Shown: positions 18,006-27,756 of the stretch, in pieces | How positions within the stretch are numbered: the first letter of the stretch is position 1 | How the letters are laid out: every line of letters starts with the position of its first letter | NCBI RefSeq assembly: GCF_000190535.1 | Contig: NC_015160.1 | Location: forward strand, 3,906,001-3,970,000 | Source: Odoribacter splanchnicus DSM 20712 | GTDB lineage: Bacteria; Bacteroidota; Bacteroidia; Bacteroidales; Marinifilaceae | Reading direction: 5' to 3' | Length of the DNA: 64,000 bases | The notes under the pieces: model-generated | The model's input: only the letters and a program-made list of their open reading frames with translations | Told to the model about the DNA's origin: nothing | The model's database searches: none | Made by a program: the position numbers and the translations under genes

Positions 18006-19326
18006 ACATTTTTATTAACTCACACCCTTTGAAATAATGTTGTAAAATGGCCTTATAATTATAGCCCCGGGCTCCCATCACTGCGGCTCCTATCTGACAA
18101 AGCCCGACTCCATGCCCCCAGCCTGCACCGTGGAAAGTGAATATTCCATCCTGCTTTTCGACGATAAATGCCGAACTATATAGATGGGATTCTGAGAAAG
18201 CTTTCCGGATGATCAATTCTTTACCTATGACCAGCGTCTTTTTGTCTCCGGTGATTTTTACACGGATCAATCTGCCCGATACACCTCGCTCGATGGGCTG
18301 AATATCCCGGATCGTACCGAAATCGATACCGATTTTCCGATAGACCAATTCCGATAATTGTTCGGCCGGATAGCTGACTTGCCAACGGAAAAAATGCTGG
18401 GTTTCCTGGTCATAGTCGTTCAATACCTGTGACAATATTTGCCGGTCGGTTGTATGGCAGAAAGCAGGCGGGAAAGAAAGGATCCACTTCCGGGCTGTCT
18501 GTTCATCCCGTAAGTCTCCGGTTTCCAAATCTTCGGGTGCGTCTGTGATCTTATCCAGATAAGGATGTACTACCGGTTCCCAGGTATTGTCGAAGCGTTC
18601 GGTGGCTCCTCCGCAGCATTTTGAAAAGCGGGCGTCACAAATGGTTCCTTCGTAGGTAAGTACTTCTCCCCGGGTAGCTTCCAGCGCTTCCCGGACAGCA
18701 GGGGTATAGGCTTTACTGATCCCTTGATAACGTTGACAATGATCGTCGGCGCAGACATCGAAATGGGCATGGTCTTCCCGGTCGTACCAGCGAATGTATT
18801 CTTCCTGATCCACCCGGCAAGAGCTGTATGTGCCCCGTACTGTTTTGGCTTTATCGATCTGAGCGAGCAGCCAACTCCGGGAAATAACGGCGTGGGCTTT
18901 CAGAAATTCAGCTGACGAGGTGGCACGCATTTCAGAAGATATTACACTGAGTAGATAGTCTTCCAGAGAAAGGATATTTATCGCTGTCAGGTGTTTTTGT
19001 TCGTCGATGATTTTTAGCTTCCCCTTAAACTTTTGATTTTCCTTACGTTCCCAATGAAATTGAATACCGATGACGACATCGGTTAAATCGAAGTCGGAAG
19101 TCGTGTCATCTTCCGGTTCGAACGTCAGAGGTAAAGAAACCGGTTCCCGATGATCTGCCTGACTTAACAGGTAACCGTCCTCTGTTTGCCGGATGTTATA
19201 TGCTCCGGTATATTTTTTTCCTGTAGTCCGGCAGGTGAAAATTCCGTTCAGCCGGAAACAGATTTCCGGTGAAAACAGGATACCGACTTCCAGTTGTGGG
19301 AGGTGTGAATATTTCTGCATAGGCAA
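17998..19326 (-). CDS. SpoIID/LytB domain protein
   Basis: A 442-residue protein with the SpoIID signature: LEDYLLSVISSEM (about 147-159), KAHAVISRSWLLA, CDARFSKCCGGATE (about 235-248) and the C-terminal GAGWGHGVGLCQIGA. SpoIID proteins cleave denuded glycan strands or activate amidases. There is no N-terminal signal peptide, which is unusual for an enzyme acting on murein; Bacteroidetes members of this cluster are believed to work on imported murein fragments, which is inference. It overlaps the AmpG-like gene by eight bases and follows DUF4922 by seven. An internal start two codons later is possible. Confidence 0.85.
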   Translation of the reverse strand: MPMQKYSHLPQLEVGILFSPEICFRLNGIFTCRTTGKKYTGAYNIRQTEDGYLLSQADHREPVSLPLTFEPEDDTTSDFDLTDVVIGIQFHWERKENQKFKGKLKIIDEQKHLTAINILSLEDYLLSVISSEMRATSSAEFLKAHAVISRSWLLAQIDKAKTVRGTYSSCRVDQEEYIRWYDREDHAHFDVCADDHCQRYQGISKAYTPAVREALEATRGEVLTYEGTICDARFSKCCGGATERFDNTWEPVVHPYLDKITDAPEDLETGDLRDEQTARKWILSFPPAFCHTTDRQILSQVLNDYDQETQHFFRWQVSYPAEQLSELVYRKIGIDFGTIRDIQPIERGVSGRLIRVKITGDKKTLVIGKELIIRKAFSESHLYSSAFIVEKQDGIFTFHGAGWGHGVGLCQIGAAVMGARGYNYKAILQHYFKGCELIKMYE

Positions 19327-19333
19327 GGTTAAC

Positions 19334-20272
19334 TTATAATCGGATTAATTCTTTTTGTATCGCTTCCCAGCTATCCGGGCCGGAGGTTACCTGACTGAAC
19401 ATATCGGTCAATAAACCGGCTGAATATTTCCGGAAATCTTCTTCCCGGGGCGAAATGATCAGGCCGGCCATATCGACACATCCCGGACTGAACAATATCT
19501 TCTCCGTTCCCTCTGCATAAAATTGCCGGGGACGGCGTGTGCGGCGGGGAAAAAGACAAACGGTCCATTGACAGTTGTCGAACCAGCCGAGCAGGTTGAT
19601 CATCGGTTCTTCTTCGAACGGAATGGATCGGCCGATGATTTCCATGGTCTGCCGAAAGAGAACCGAAAGGAGATGGGAGTCGGAAGCTTGTAAAAGGATC
19701 ACTTCGCGGAGATAGTCCTTTAATATAGAAACCGAATAGTAGTCTTTTTTTACCAGATAACGGCGGAGCTCTTCATTGGCGGCATCTTCTTCCAAAGGCA
19801 TAAGATGCCGCGGGCACATTTGAAAATGAAAATGATCCGGAGCAGAAGCGCCGCAAGTGGGACCGTTATAAAATAAGGTATACCCCTGAAAATCGAAAGT
19901 GAGATCCAGCAGGTCTTCAAATCGTCCCCCGATGCATTGAGGTTCATGGTGGCGGGAAGGTACCGTAAAATGACGTTCGAAAATGGGATAGGGATTTATA
20001 AAAATAGAATAACGATCGTTGTAACGGATTCCTTTTTGCGCTTCCGGCATATGCTCCCGGCATAGAAAACATTTCCGGTTCTGTAATGTCCGGACATCTA
20101 TTCTGGCATTGGTAGAAATCATTCTGGCTGGATTATACTGGATCCGGAGACGAAAAAGATCGAATGGAATATCCCGGTAGACGGCTTGTTGCAGATCGGT
20201 ATAATTTTTTTTAGCCAGTTCGAATTCCTGAAGTTGGCCGTTATAGAGTTGAAGTAAATCTTTACTATTCAT
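19334..20272 (-). CDS. DUF4922 protein (HIT/GalT-like nucleotidyltransferase fold candidate)
   Basis: A 312-residue cytoplasmic protein recognised as the Bacteroidetes DUF4922 family. It has a CFLCREHMP zinc-type motif near residue 72 and GASAPDHFHFQMCPRHLMP near 166-183. The HFHFQ segment resembles the histidine triad of GalT and Ap4A phosphorylase proteins, so a nucleotide-sugar or dinucleotide phosphorylase activity is possible. Function is unknown. It sits between SpoIID and a glycosyltransferase in one run, suggesting a role in sugar-nucleotide handling during murein recycling. Confidence 0.75.
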   Translation of the reverse strand: MNSKDLLQLYNGQLQEFELAKKNYTDLQQAVYRDIPFDLFRLRIQYNPARMISTNARIDVRTLQNRKCFLCREHMPEAQKGIRYNDRYSIFINPYPIFERHFTVPSRHHEPQCIGGRFEDLLDLTFDFQGYTLFYNGPTCGASAPDHFHFQMCPRHLMPLEEDAANEELRRYLVKKDYYSVSILKDYLREVILLQASDSHLLSVLFRQTMEIIGRSIPFEEEPMINLLGWFDNCQWTVCLFPRRTRRPRQFYAEGTEKILFSPGCVDMAGLIISPREEDFRKYSAGLLTDMFSQVTSGPDSWEAIQKELIRL

Positions 20273-20293
20273 GAAATTAAAAATTTATTCCGG

Positions 20294-21667
20294 TTATTTC
20301 CCGGAAATTCGGGCCTGGATTTCCAGGGTCCTGATTTTGTCTTTATAAAAATTATAGTTGTTCAGTTGCTGTATGTCCAGATCGTGATCTGAATTTTCTT
20401 CCCAACGCCGGCATAAATACAGGGGATCGTAAATACGGGCGATGGGGTATTTTCGTGAAATGGCCAGGGCGGTTGCATAGTCTTCGCCGTAGCTCACATT
20501 CGGAAATTTGATTTGCCTTAACACGGGAGTGTAGAATGCCCGTGGTGCGCCGAGCCCGTTTATGCGCAGGGCATTGTTACGCCCGTTGTCTGGAGTCCAT
20601 TCCCGGTGGGCGATAAGTCCTGGCGGAATTTCTTCCAACTTGAAATCGACCATCTGATAGCTACCGATCACCATGGCACAATTCTCCTGATAGAAGGTGT
20701 CGACGATACGTTGTAATACATGACAGTCCTTATACAGATCGTCGCTGTCGAGTTGTATGGCGAATTTACCGCATTCCGGTAATAGGATCGCTTCCGTCCA
20801 GCATCCTCCGATGCCTAATTCGGTGGAAGCGGGGATGTGATGAATCAGATTGGGGTACCGCCGGGACAATTCTGTCAGAATCTGACCGGTGCCGTCCGTA
20901 GAGTGATTATCTACTACAATGACATTAAAAGAAAAATCAGTTTGTTGCTGCAAGGCCGATTCTACAGCTTCCGCAATGGTACGTTTGCGGTTTCTGACGG
21001 GAATAATCACAGAGGCTTCCCGGGCGAAATTCTCCTGTCCGAAGTCTATACGCTGAAATTCGGGAGCTAACCAGGCTCCGATCGCCTGGAGGTGGGCTGT
21101 ACAAACGGCTTCCATCTCCAACTGCACTTCCCGGTTGGCCGGATCGACATAATCGAACTGTTTTTCACCGGATAACCGCAGATCGGTGGGCTGTACGGTA
21201 TAAAGGGTTTCCGGTATATGTACGATTTTTCCTAAACGCGAAATACTTAACCTTAATTCGTAGAGAGCTGCAAAACGGTAATCGGTATTCATTTGAGCGA
21301 CTACTTGCTGAAAACTGTCGTTACGGAATAATAATAGTTGCCCGAAATCAAAATCGTTCCGTATACTTCCGGTTTGATATTCCAAGGTGGGATGGTGTAT
21401 TTTTTTGCCTTGCCGGATTTCCTGGTAATCACTGTAAAACAGTGCTCCGTCATTACTTTCGGCTATCTGGTACATGCGCCCGATTGCATAAGGATGCAGC
21501 TCGATGGGAGAAGTACCGGTATAGAAAAGGATATAATCCGAATCTGCCTGCCTGGCTATTTGTTGTAAAGCAGGGGTGTCGGTAAAAGAAGATACGACAC
21601 TCGTTTTTACTGGTTCGGAACTTCGAAAAAGTTCTTTTTGCAGTAAGAAGGTATGAATTGAATACAT
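20294..21667 (-). CDS. Glycosyltransferase family 2 protein with duplicated GT-A-like region
   Basis: A 457-residue protein. The C-terminal half (about 215-450) is a GT-A fold: ASVIIPVRNRKRTIAEAVES, VVDNHSTDGT and the metal-binding DSDD near residue 306. The N-terminal 200 residues look like a partial second transferase half (DYILFYTGTSP, FYSDYQEIR), lacking its own nucleotide-binding start. There is no membrane segment. First gene of the minus-strand run with DUF4922, SpoIID and the AmpG-like permease. Acceptor and donor unknown. Confidence 0.82.
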   Translation of the reverse strand: MYSIHTFLLQKELFRSSEPVKTSVVSSFTDTPALQQIARQADSDYILFYTGTSPIELHPYAIGRMYQIAESNDGALFYSDYQEIRQGKKIHHPTLEYQTGSIRNDFDFGQLLLFRNDSFQQVVAQMNTDYRFAALYELRLSISRLGKIVHIPETLYTVQPTDLRLSGEKQFDYVDPANREVQLEMEAVCTAHLQAIGAWLAPEFQRIDFGQENFAREASVIIPVRNRKRTIAEAVESALQQQTDFSFNVIVVDNHSTDGTGQILTELSRRYPNLIHHIPASTELGIGGCWTEAILLPECGKFAIQLDSDDLYKDCHVLQRIVDTFYQENCAMVIGSYQMVDFKLEEIPPGLIAHREWTPDNGRNNALRINGLGAPRAFYTPVLRQIKFPNVSYGEDYATALAISRKYPIARIYDPLYLCRRWEENSDHDLDIQQLNNYNFYKDKIRTLEIQARISGK

Positions 21668-21931
21668 ATTTCCGGAATTTTTCGTTCAAAACTATAAAAA
21701 ATAAAAATCAAAACTAATATCCGGTGAGACAAAAAAGTAAATCCACTATAAATTGGAAGAAACGGAGAATTGAAGTTTGCTCTGTTTCCTCCATTGTTCT
21801 CAGGAATGGTTCATAGAAGTCAGTACCCTTCTTGCGGGGGCGCCTTCTTGACGGAACCGGAGTGGCCCGTTCGGCCGCTGAAGTAGTTGTAAAAAAATAT
21901 CGCAGGGGCCATCGGCTTTATGAACTGATTT

Positions 21932-22414
21932 CTACGAATTTTCTGCCTCTTCGTCTGTATGACCGGGTAAGCGTTGGAGGCATCGGTCGATCACCTCATA
22001 GCCGAATCCGCGGCTTAATCCGAAGCGGATCAGTTTGGCTTTTCGTTTATAAGGCTCTTCGCCGGCCAGGGATTTCATTTTTTGTTTTAACAGAGTGAGA
22101 CAGGCTTCCTGATAGGTATCGGTATCCAACGCTTCTAATACTTGGGAAATGAGGTCCGGATCGATTTTTTTACGATGGAGCATAAGGGCTATTTTCTGTT
22201 TTCCCCAATGGTTGAACCGGAACTTATCTTCGGCATAGGCTTGGGCATAACGGGCATCGTCGATGAATCGATGCTGATGCAGAAAAGTCATAATCCGGTC
22301 GATTTCTTTTTCAGGTATTTCCCATTTGACCAGTTTTTCCTGGATTTCCCAACTGCAATGTTCTTTTTTACTGCAGATAGCGGCCGCTAAGCTTAAGGCT
22401 TTCTCTTTATTCAT
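21932..22414 (-). CDS. recX: Regulatory protein RecX
   Basis: Small helical protein (160 residues) that binds RecA filaments and limits recombination and SOS induction. Three tandem three-helix repeats are visible: CSWEIQEKLVKWEIPEKEIDRIM, IDDARYAQAYAEDKFRF and the C-terminal RKAKLIRFGLSRGFGYEVI. The FIDDARYA motif is typical of RecX. It lies 12 bases after prmC on the same strand. Confidence 0.9.
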   Translation of the reverse strand: MNKEKALSLAAAICSKKEHCSWEIQEKLVKWEIPEKEIDRIMTFLHQHRFIDDARYAQAYAEDKFRFNHWGKQKIALMLHRKKIDPDLISQVLEALDTDTYQEACLTLLKQKMKSLAGEEPYKRKAKLIRFGLSRGFGYEVIDRCLQRLPGHTDEEAENS

Positions 22415-22426
22415 CTCTATCCGATA

Positions 22427-23299
22427 TTAATTATGCCGATTTCCTGTTTGTGCCGGTTTTTCACTTTTCACCATTCGTTCTTTGCCATAAAAATCTTTTC
22501 GTAATTCGATATTCCGGTAGCCATATCGGGTCAGCAGGGCTATCGTTTCCTGGCCGAAGGCCTCGTTGATTTCGAAAAATAAAAGTCCTTGAGGGTGTAA
22601 GTGGGTCAGTCCGAATTCTGCTATAGCCCGGTAAAACAGGAGTGGATCTTCGTCGGGGACAAATAAAGCCTGATGAGGTTCATGATCGAGTACTTTGGCT
22701 TCCATCGTTCCTTTTTCGCTTTCCCGGATATAGGGGGGATTACTGACGATCAGATCGTAAGTGTCCCAGGAGGCGGTTTGGGGGTGTAGGATGTCGCGGA
22801 GAAGGAATTCCGCTTTAACGCCGTTCAGTATTGCATTTTCCCGGGCCAGCTCAATCGCTTCCGGAGAAATATCGACCCCTGTGACGTGAGCTCCTTGACA
22901 CAACCGGGCCAGGGAAATTCCGATACAACCGCTTCCACTCCCGACGTCGAGCAGGCGGTTGCCCGGCTTGAGCCATTCTCCTACCCATCGGACCAATTCT
23001 TCGGTTTCCGGACGGGGGATTAAAGCCGAAGGGGTTGACTTGAATCTTAAACCGGCGAACCCGGTTTCTCCGAGGATATACTGTATCGGAGAACCGGATT
23101 TCAATAAGCGAACGATTCCGATAAATTTATTTATAAAGCTTTCGTCTAAAATTTCGTTTTTTCTAAGATGGATGTCTATATTTGTATAATGCAAAACATC
23201 CATGTAAACGATCCTGCAGATACATTCGATTTCATGTTCGGAATATGAATCTTTTAGTTCCTGCAAAGCGTATTGGGATAAATGATGGATTGTATTCAT
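22427..23299 (-). CDS. prmC: Peptide chain release factor N5-glutamine methyltransferase
   Basis: Methylates the glutamine of the GGQ motif in release factors RF1 and RF2. The 290 residues contain the N-terminal helical domain, the SAM motif DVGSGSGCIGISLA near residue 118-131 and the catalytic NPPY (VSNPPYIRE, about 185-193). Operon with recX. The ATG at 23299 is used. Confidence 0.93.
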   Translation of the reverse strand: MNTIHHLSQYALQELKDSYSEHEIECICRIVYMDVLHYTNIDIHLRKNEILDESFINKFIGIVRLLKSGSPIQYILGETGFAGLRFKSTPSALIPRPETEELVRWVGEWLKPGNRLLDVGSGSGCIGISLARLCQGAHVTGVDISPEAIELARENAILNGVKAEFLLRDILHPQTASWDTYDLIVSNPPYIRESEKGTMEAKVLDHEPHQALFVPDEDPLLFYRAIAEFGLTHLHPQGLLFFEINEAFGQETIALLTRYGYRNIELRKDFYGKERMVKSEKPAQTGNRHN

Positions 23300-23362
23300 A
23301 ATACAAAGATAAAATTATTTGAAAATTGAAAACTGAAAACTTTTCCATTTTTTATATTTTTT

Positions 23363-24817
23363 ATGTCCTGGTTGCAAATTATCATATATGTTTTAATCGC
23401 CCTGTATATCCTTACTGTGGCCAGTGTGGTTTTTAATGTGATTCTTGAAAACCGGAATCCGGTGCGAACCTTGGCATGGATTATCGTCCTGGTGACCGTT
23501 CCGTTGGTCGGTTTCCTTTTCTATCTCTATTTCGGTGTGAATTACCGGAAAAATAAGATGTTTTCGATGAAAGGTTTGGGCGATATGAAATGGCTCCAGT
23601 ATATGAGCGAAGATCAGAAACAACTGATCCGGAAATCGGAGTTTTTGAAAAAGCGGGAGACGGTAGAAGTGCGGAAGTTGATGACTTTATTGTTGAATAA
23701 TAGTAAAGCTTTATTGACCCGTTATAATCAGGTCGAAATTTTGAATAATGGCGAAGAGACATTTCCGGCTTTATTCGGGGCTTTGAAAAATGCCAAAAAG
23801 TTTATCCATTTGGAGTACTATATTATCGGAGAAGGGAGATTGGCTACTGAACTGAAGGAGATTTTACTTCAAAAAGCTGCCGAAGGAGTCGAAATCCGGA
23901 TCATCTACGATGATGTGGGATCATGGAGCTTGTCCAAGGAGTTTATCCGGGAATTGAGGAAATCCGATATACAGATTTATCCCTTTTTGCCGGTACGTTT
24001 CCACCATTTGGCGAATAAAGCCAATTACCGGAACCATCGGAAAATTGCCGTCGTGGATGGAGAAGTGGGATTTGTCGGGGGGCTGAATATCGCCGATCGT
24101 TATATGGACGGAGTACCCGGAATAGGCATTTGGAGAGATACCCACCTGAAAGTGACCGGGGAAGTCGTGACTTCGTTGCAGGTGATTTTCCTGATCGACT
24201 GGTATTTTGTCCGGCAGGAATTGTTGTTGGATAAGAATGAATACTTGCCCTACCATCAGGCCGATAATAATGTTATCGTGCAGACGGTTACTTCGGGACC
24301 GGATAGTGACTGGGCTTCCATTCAGCAGTCTTATTTTACGCTGATCAATATGGCGAAACGATATGTTTTTATTTCGACACCTTATTTTATGCCCGGAGAG
24401 ACGACATTGAATTCCTTGAAGACGGCTGCGATGAGCGGGGTGGATGTCAGATTGCTGTTGCCTCATAAGTCCGATTCCTGGCTGACACATTGGTGTACCC
24501 GTTCGTATGTCGAAGAATTGTTGGAAGCCGGTGTAAAGATTTATTGGTACCAGAAAGGGATCAATCATAGTAAGGTAATTATTGTTGACGGCAGTGTGGC
24601 CAGCGTCGGGACGGCTAATATGGATTTGAGAAGTTTTGAGCAGAATTTCGAAGTAAGCCTGATCATTTACGACCGCGAAGTGGTGAAAAAATTAGCGGTA
24701 GATTTTATGAAAGATTTGAAAGTCAGTACCGAGGGAGCGATACAAAGATGGAAATTCAGGACGAAACGGGAAAAAGTGTGTGAATCGGTGGCGCGTTTGT
24801 TTGCACCGGTACTTTAA
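23363..24817 (+). CDS. cls: Cardiolipin synthase
   Basis: Membrane enzyme condensing two phosphatidylglycerols to cardiolipin. The 484 residues start with two transmembrane helices (about 3-25 and 35-57), as in the PLDc_N family. The two HKD catalytic motifs are NHRKIAVVDG near residue 224 and NHSKVIIVDG near residue 403, each followed by the usual G-S/G-N pattern (TANMDLRS). It stands alone, divergent from prmC. Confidence 0.94.
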   Translation: MSWLQIIIYVLIALYILTVASVVFNVILENRNPVRTLAWIIVLVTVPLVGFLFYLYFGVNYRKNKMFSMKGLGDMKWLQYMSEDQKQLIRKSEFLKKRETVEVRKLMTLLLNNSKALLTRYNQVEILNNGEETFPALFGALKNAKKFIHLEYYIIGEGRLATELKEILLQKAAEGVEIRIIYDDVGSWSLSKEFIRELRKSDIQIYPFLPVRFHHLANKANYRNHRKIAVVDGEVGFVGGLNIADRYMDGVPGIGIWRDTHLKVTGEVVTSLQVIFLIDWYFVRQELLLDKNEYLPYHQADNNVIVQTVTSGPDSDWASIQQSYFTLINMAKRYVFISTPYFMPGETTLNSLKTAAMSGVDVRLLLPHKSDSWLTHWCTRSYVEELLEAGVKIYWYQKGINHSKVIIVDGSVASVGTANMDLRSFEQNFEVSLIIYDREVVKKLAVDFMKDLKVSTEGAIQRWKFRTKREKVCESVARLFAPVL

Positions 24818-24870
24818 AAAAGTAAAAGGCTATAAGTATAAGTGGGAGGGGGGAAAAGAGGAGATATTAT

Positions 24871-27348
24871 ATGTTCAGAGTGAATGAAACGAAGTGTATG
24901 TTTAGTAGTAAAGAAATTTTAAGGATCTTGGATTGCAAAGCCTGTGAGGTAAAGGACTTTGAGATTACAGAAGTAAGCGTGGATAGCCGGTCGGTGAATA
25001 AACCCGAGTCGACTTTATTTTTTGCTTTAAAAGGAATTAATCATGATGGACATGATTATGTAGAAAAATTGTATGAACAGGGGGTAAGGAATTTTGTGGT
25101 AACCGGGCTGAGAGCGGGTTTTCTTCCTTTGTCCGGGGCTAATTTTTTTGTCGTCGATGAGGTTTTACCGGCACTTCAGCAATTGGCAGCCTGGTTTCGC
25201 GGTCAAATGAAGGCTGAAGTGGTCGGTATCACCGGGAGTAATGGAAAAACGATCGTCAAAGAATGGTTATATCAGTTATTATCGGATGAACCGGGTATTT
25301 ATCGCAGTCCCCGTAGTTATAATTCACAGGTCGGAGTCCCTTTGTCTTTGTTGGGTATGGATGTTTCTACCCGTTTGGCCATCATTGAAGCCGGAATCTC
25401 TCTGCCGGGAGAGATGGGTAAGTTGCAGGCAATGATCCGGCCTGAGATCGGGATTTTTACGCATTTGGGAGATGCGCATGGAGAGAATTTTGAATCCAGA
25501 CAACAGAAATTAGCGGAGAAAGCCATATTGTTTCGGGATTGCCGTTGTATTATCGGAAGGGAAGGGGAGGCTTTGGACTATATAGCTAGCCGGCTTCGAC
25601 CGGATGTAAAAAAAATGATCTGGGGAAGTGGGAAAAATGCAACTGTCCGGGTTGAAGAGAAAGGGAGCACTGCCCATGAACGCCTGGTAGCCGTCGGATA
25701 TGAGCATGTTGCGTTTACTTTGTCTATACCGTTCCCGGATGAAGCTTCTTTTGAAAATTGTATGAATGCCGTATGTGTTTTATTGCTGGAAGGGATTTCT
25801 CCGGTTTTTATCGCCGAACGGGTAGCCCGTTTGCAGCCTTTGGCGATGCGGATGGAAATAAAAGACGGTATAAATCGTTGTGTATTGATCAATGACTACT
25901 ATAATTCGGATGCCGCTTCGTTTCAGTTGGCATTGAATACCCTGGCTATGCAGGATGCCGGGCGTGAGAAAGTCGTGATTTTGTCTGATTTCGTGGATAC
26001 AGGAACCGGTGAGAGAGAGTTGTACCGGGAGGTAGCGTTGTTGTTGCGAAAGGCGAAGGTTTCTTTATTTATAGGTATCGGGGAAAAGTTAAGCCGGTAT
26101 AAACCTTATTTTTTGGTCCCCCGCTGTCGTTTCTACAAGGATACGGATAGTTTCCTGCGCCAAGAGAACAGGGAGCAGTTTAAAGATCAGGTGATTCTGA
26201 TTAAAGGTGCCCGTAAGTTCCGTTTCGAATATATCGCCGGTTTTTTACAGAAACAGTCCCATGCTACCGTGCTCGAAGTTGATTTCGATGCAATGGTGCA
26301 TAACCTGAATTATTTCCGTTCTTTGTTGCCCCGGAAGACGATGATCGCTGTTATGGTCAAAGCTTTTTCTTATGGGAGCGGAGCCGGGGAAGTAGCGAGT
26401 TTGTTACAATATCAGGGGGTAAATTACCTGATGGTGGCTTTTGCAGATGAAGGAGTAGAGTTAAGAGCTGCCGGAATAACCATACCTATCGGTGTCATGA
26501 ATCCTGAACCGGAGGCTTTCGATCATATGATCGAATTTAATCTGGAACCGGAGATTTATTCTCTCGAATTACTGGAGGCTTTCGACCGGGTCCTGACCAA
26601 ACATGGCATAGAAAAATATCCTGTACATTTGAAATTGAATACCGGGATGAATCGTTCCGGCTTGGATCCGGAAGATCTGCCCGCTTTGCTGAAGTTTTTC
26701 GAAACGAAACGGAAAGTCATAATCCGTTCCATGTTTTCACATTTGGCCGGGAGTGACGAAGCCCGACACGATGAGTATACGTTGTTCCAGATCAACCGTT
26801 TTATTGAAATGACGAAAGAAGTCCAGGCCCGTTTCGATTATCCGATTATCCGGCATATTCTCAACTCCGCCGGAATAGAACGGTTCGGACAGTATGCTTT
26901 CGATATGGTCCGTTTGGGTATCGGATTACATGGGATCAGTGCCGTGGGGGCACCGTTATGGCCTGTCAGTAGCTTTAAGACCTATATTGCGGCAGTTCGT
27001 CAGGTGAAGGGAGATCAGACGGTAGGATACGGACGGAAGGGTGTATTGGGCCGGGATACCCGTATTGCCGTTATTCCTGTCGGCTATGCGGATGGGCTCG
27101 ACCGCCACCTGAGCTGCGGAGTCGGTGAAGTATGGATCGGAGGACAAAGAGTTCCCATTGTCGGGAATATCTGCATGGATGCCTGTATGGTGGATATCAC
27201 CGATACGGACGCACAGGTCGGGGATGAGGTGGAAATATTCGGAAAACATATTTCGGTGACCGAGCTTTCCGATAAATTAGGTACGATCCCCTATGAAATA
27301 TTGACCAGCGTGTCTCTCCGCGTGAAACGAATCTATTTTAAAGATTAA
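24871..27348 (+). CDS. murF-alr: Fused MurF ligase / alanine racemase
   Basis: Bifunctional cytoplasmic enzyme: MurF adds D-Ala-D-Ala to UDP-MurNAc-tripeptide and Alr makes D-alanine. The MurF half (about 1-460) has the ATP-binding GITGSNGKT (119-127) and INDYYNSDAASF, the Mur-ligase middle motif. The Alr half (about 465-825) has the PLP-lysine motif VMVKAFSYGSG, LNTGMNRSGL and the catalytic-tyrosine region VGYGRKG plus GNICMDACMVD. This fusion is characteristic of Bacteroidetes. The ATG at 24871 is preceded by an unusually clear AGAGGAG ribosome site; another methionine lies nine codons in. Confidence 0.95.
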   Translation: MFRVNETKCMFSSKEILRILDCKACEVKDFEITEVSVDSRSVNKPESTLFFALKGINHDGHDYVEKLYEQGVRNFVVTGLRAGFLPLSGANFFVVDEVLPALQQLAAWFRGQMKAEVVGITGSNGKTIVKEWLYQLLSDEPGIYRSPRSYNSQVGVPLSLLGMDVSTRLAIIEAGISLPGEMGKLQAMIRPEIGIFTHLGDAHGENFESRQQKLAEKAILFRDCRCIIGREGEALDYIASRLRPDVKKMIWGSGKNATVRVEEKGSTAHERLVAVGYEHVAFTLSIPFPDEASFENCMNAVCVLLLEGISPVFIAERVARLQPLAMRMEIKDGINRCVLINDYYNSDAASFQLALNTLAMQDAGREKVVILSDFVDTGTGERELYREVALLLRKAKVSLFIGIGEKLSRYKPYFLVPRCRFYKDTDSFLRQENREQFKDQVILIKGARKFRFEYIAGFLQKQSHATVLEVDFDAMVHNLNYFRSLLPRKTMIAVMVKAFSYGSGAGEVASLLQYQGVNYLMVAFADEGVELRAAGITIPIGVMNPEPEAFDHMIEFNLEPEIYSLELLEAFDRVLTKHGIEKYPVHLKLNTGMNRSGLDPEDLPALLKFFETKRKVIIRSMFSHLAGSDEARHDEYTLFQINRFIEMTKEVQARFDYPIIRHILNSAGIERFGQYAFDMVRLGIGLHGISAVGAPLWPVSSFKTYIAAVRQVKGDQTVGYGRKGVLGRDTRIAVIPVGYADGLDRHLSCGVGEVWIGGQRVPIVGNICMDACMVDITDTDAQVGDEVEIFGKHISVTELSDKLGTIPYEILTSVSLRVKRIYFKD

Positions 27349-27756
27349 AGCAAACGAATCAACCGTCCCCAGGGTTAGATATTGATTCTAGGAATGGCTG
27401 ATTCATTTGCTGTATCTGATTAGTATACTGTCTTTTATTGTTGTCCGGTAAAAATGGTTCATGGTAAAATTATATGGACTCTAATTATTTAGGTTTGAAT
27501 TCCGCTATTAAAAGCTGTTGTTAATGTCTGACCATTTTTAATGATTTTTATTCTCATATCACATGTACTAAATATTATTTGACAAATATGTAATATATTA
27601 TTCATTTTTGCAAAATGAAATCAATTTTTTTCATTACATAAAACTTTCTGCAAAAAATAAAACTAATTTCAAAGGAAAAAGACAACAACCCCTTTCAGGT
27701 ACATTTTACTATACTCCCCTTGATGGAGCACTTAGATTAACCGAAATACTACCTAA
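27349..27756. other. Gene-free stretch after murF-alr with a long-loop hairpin
   Basis: Arms AGCAAACGAATCA (about 27349-27361) and TGATTCATTTGCT (about 27399-27411) pair with one mismatch around a loop of about 38 bases and could end murF-alr transcription. The rest is AT-rich, with no recognisable feature before the kelch lipoprotein. Confidence 0.5.

Noticed and set aside
21781..21900. GC-rich patch upstream of the glycosyltransferase run
   Set aside because: It looked like another dispersed repeat copy, but no clear match to the 932-1027 element could be found.
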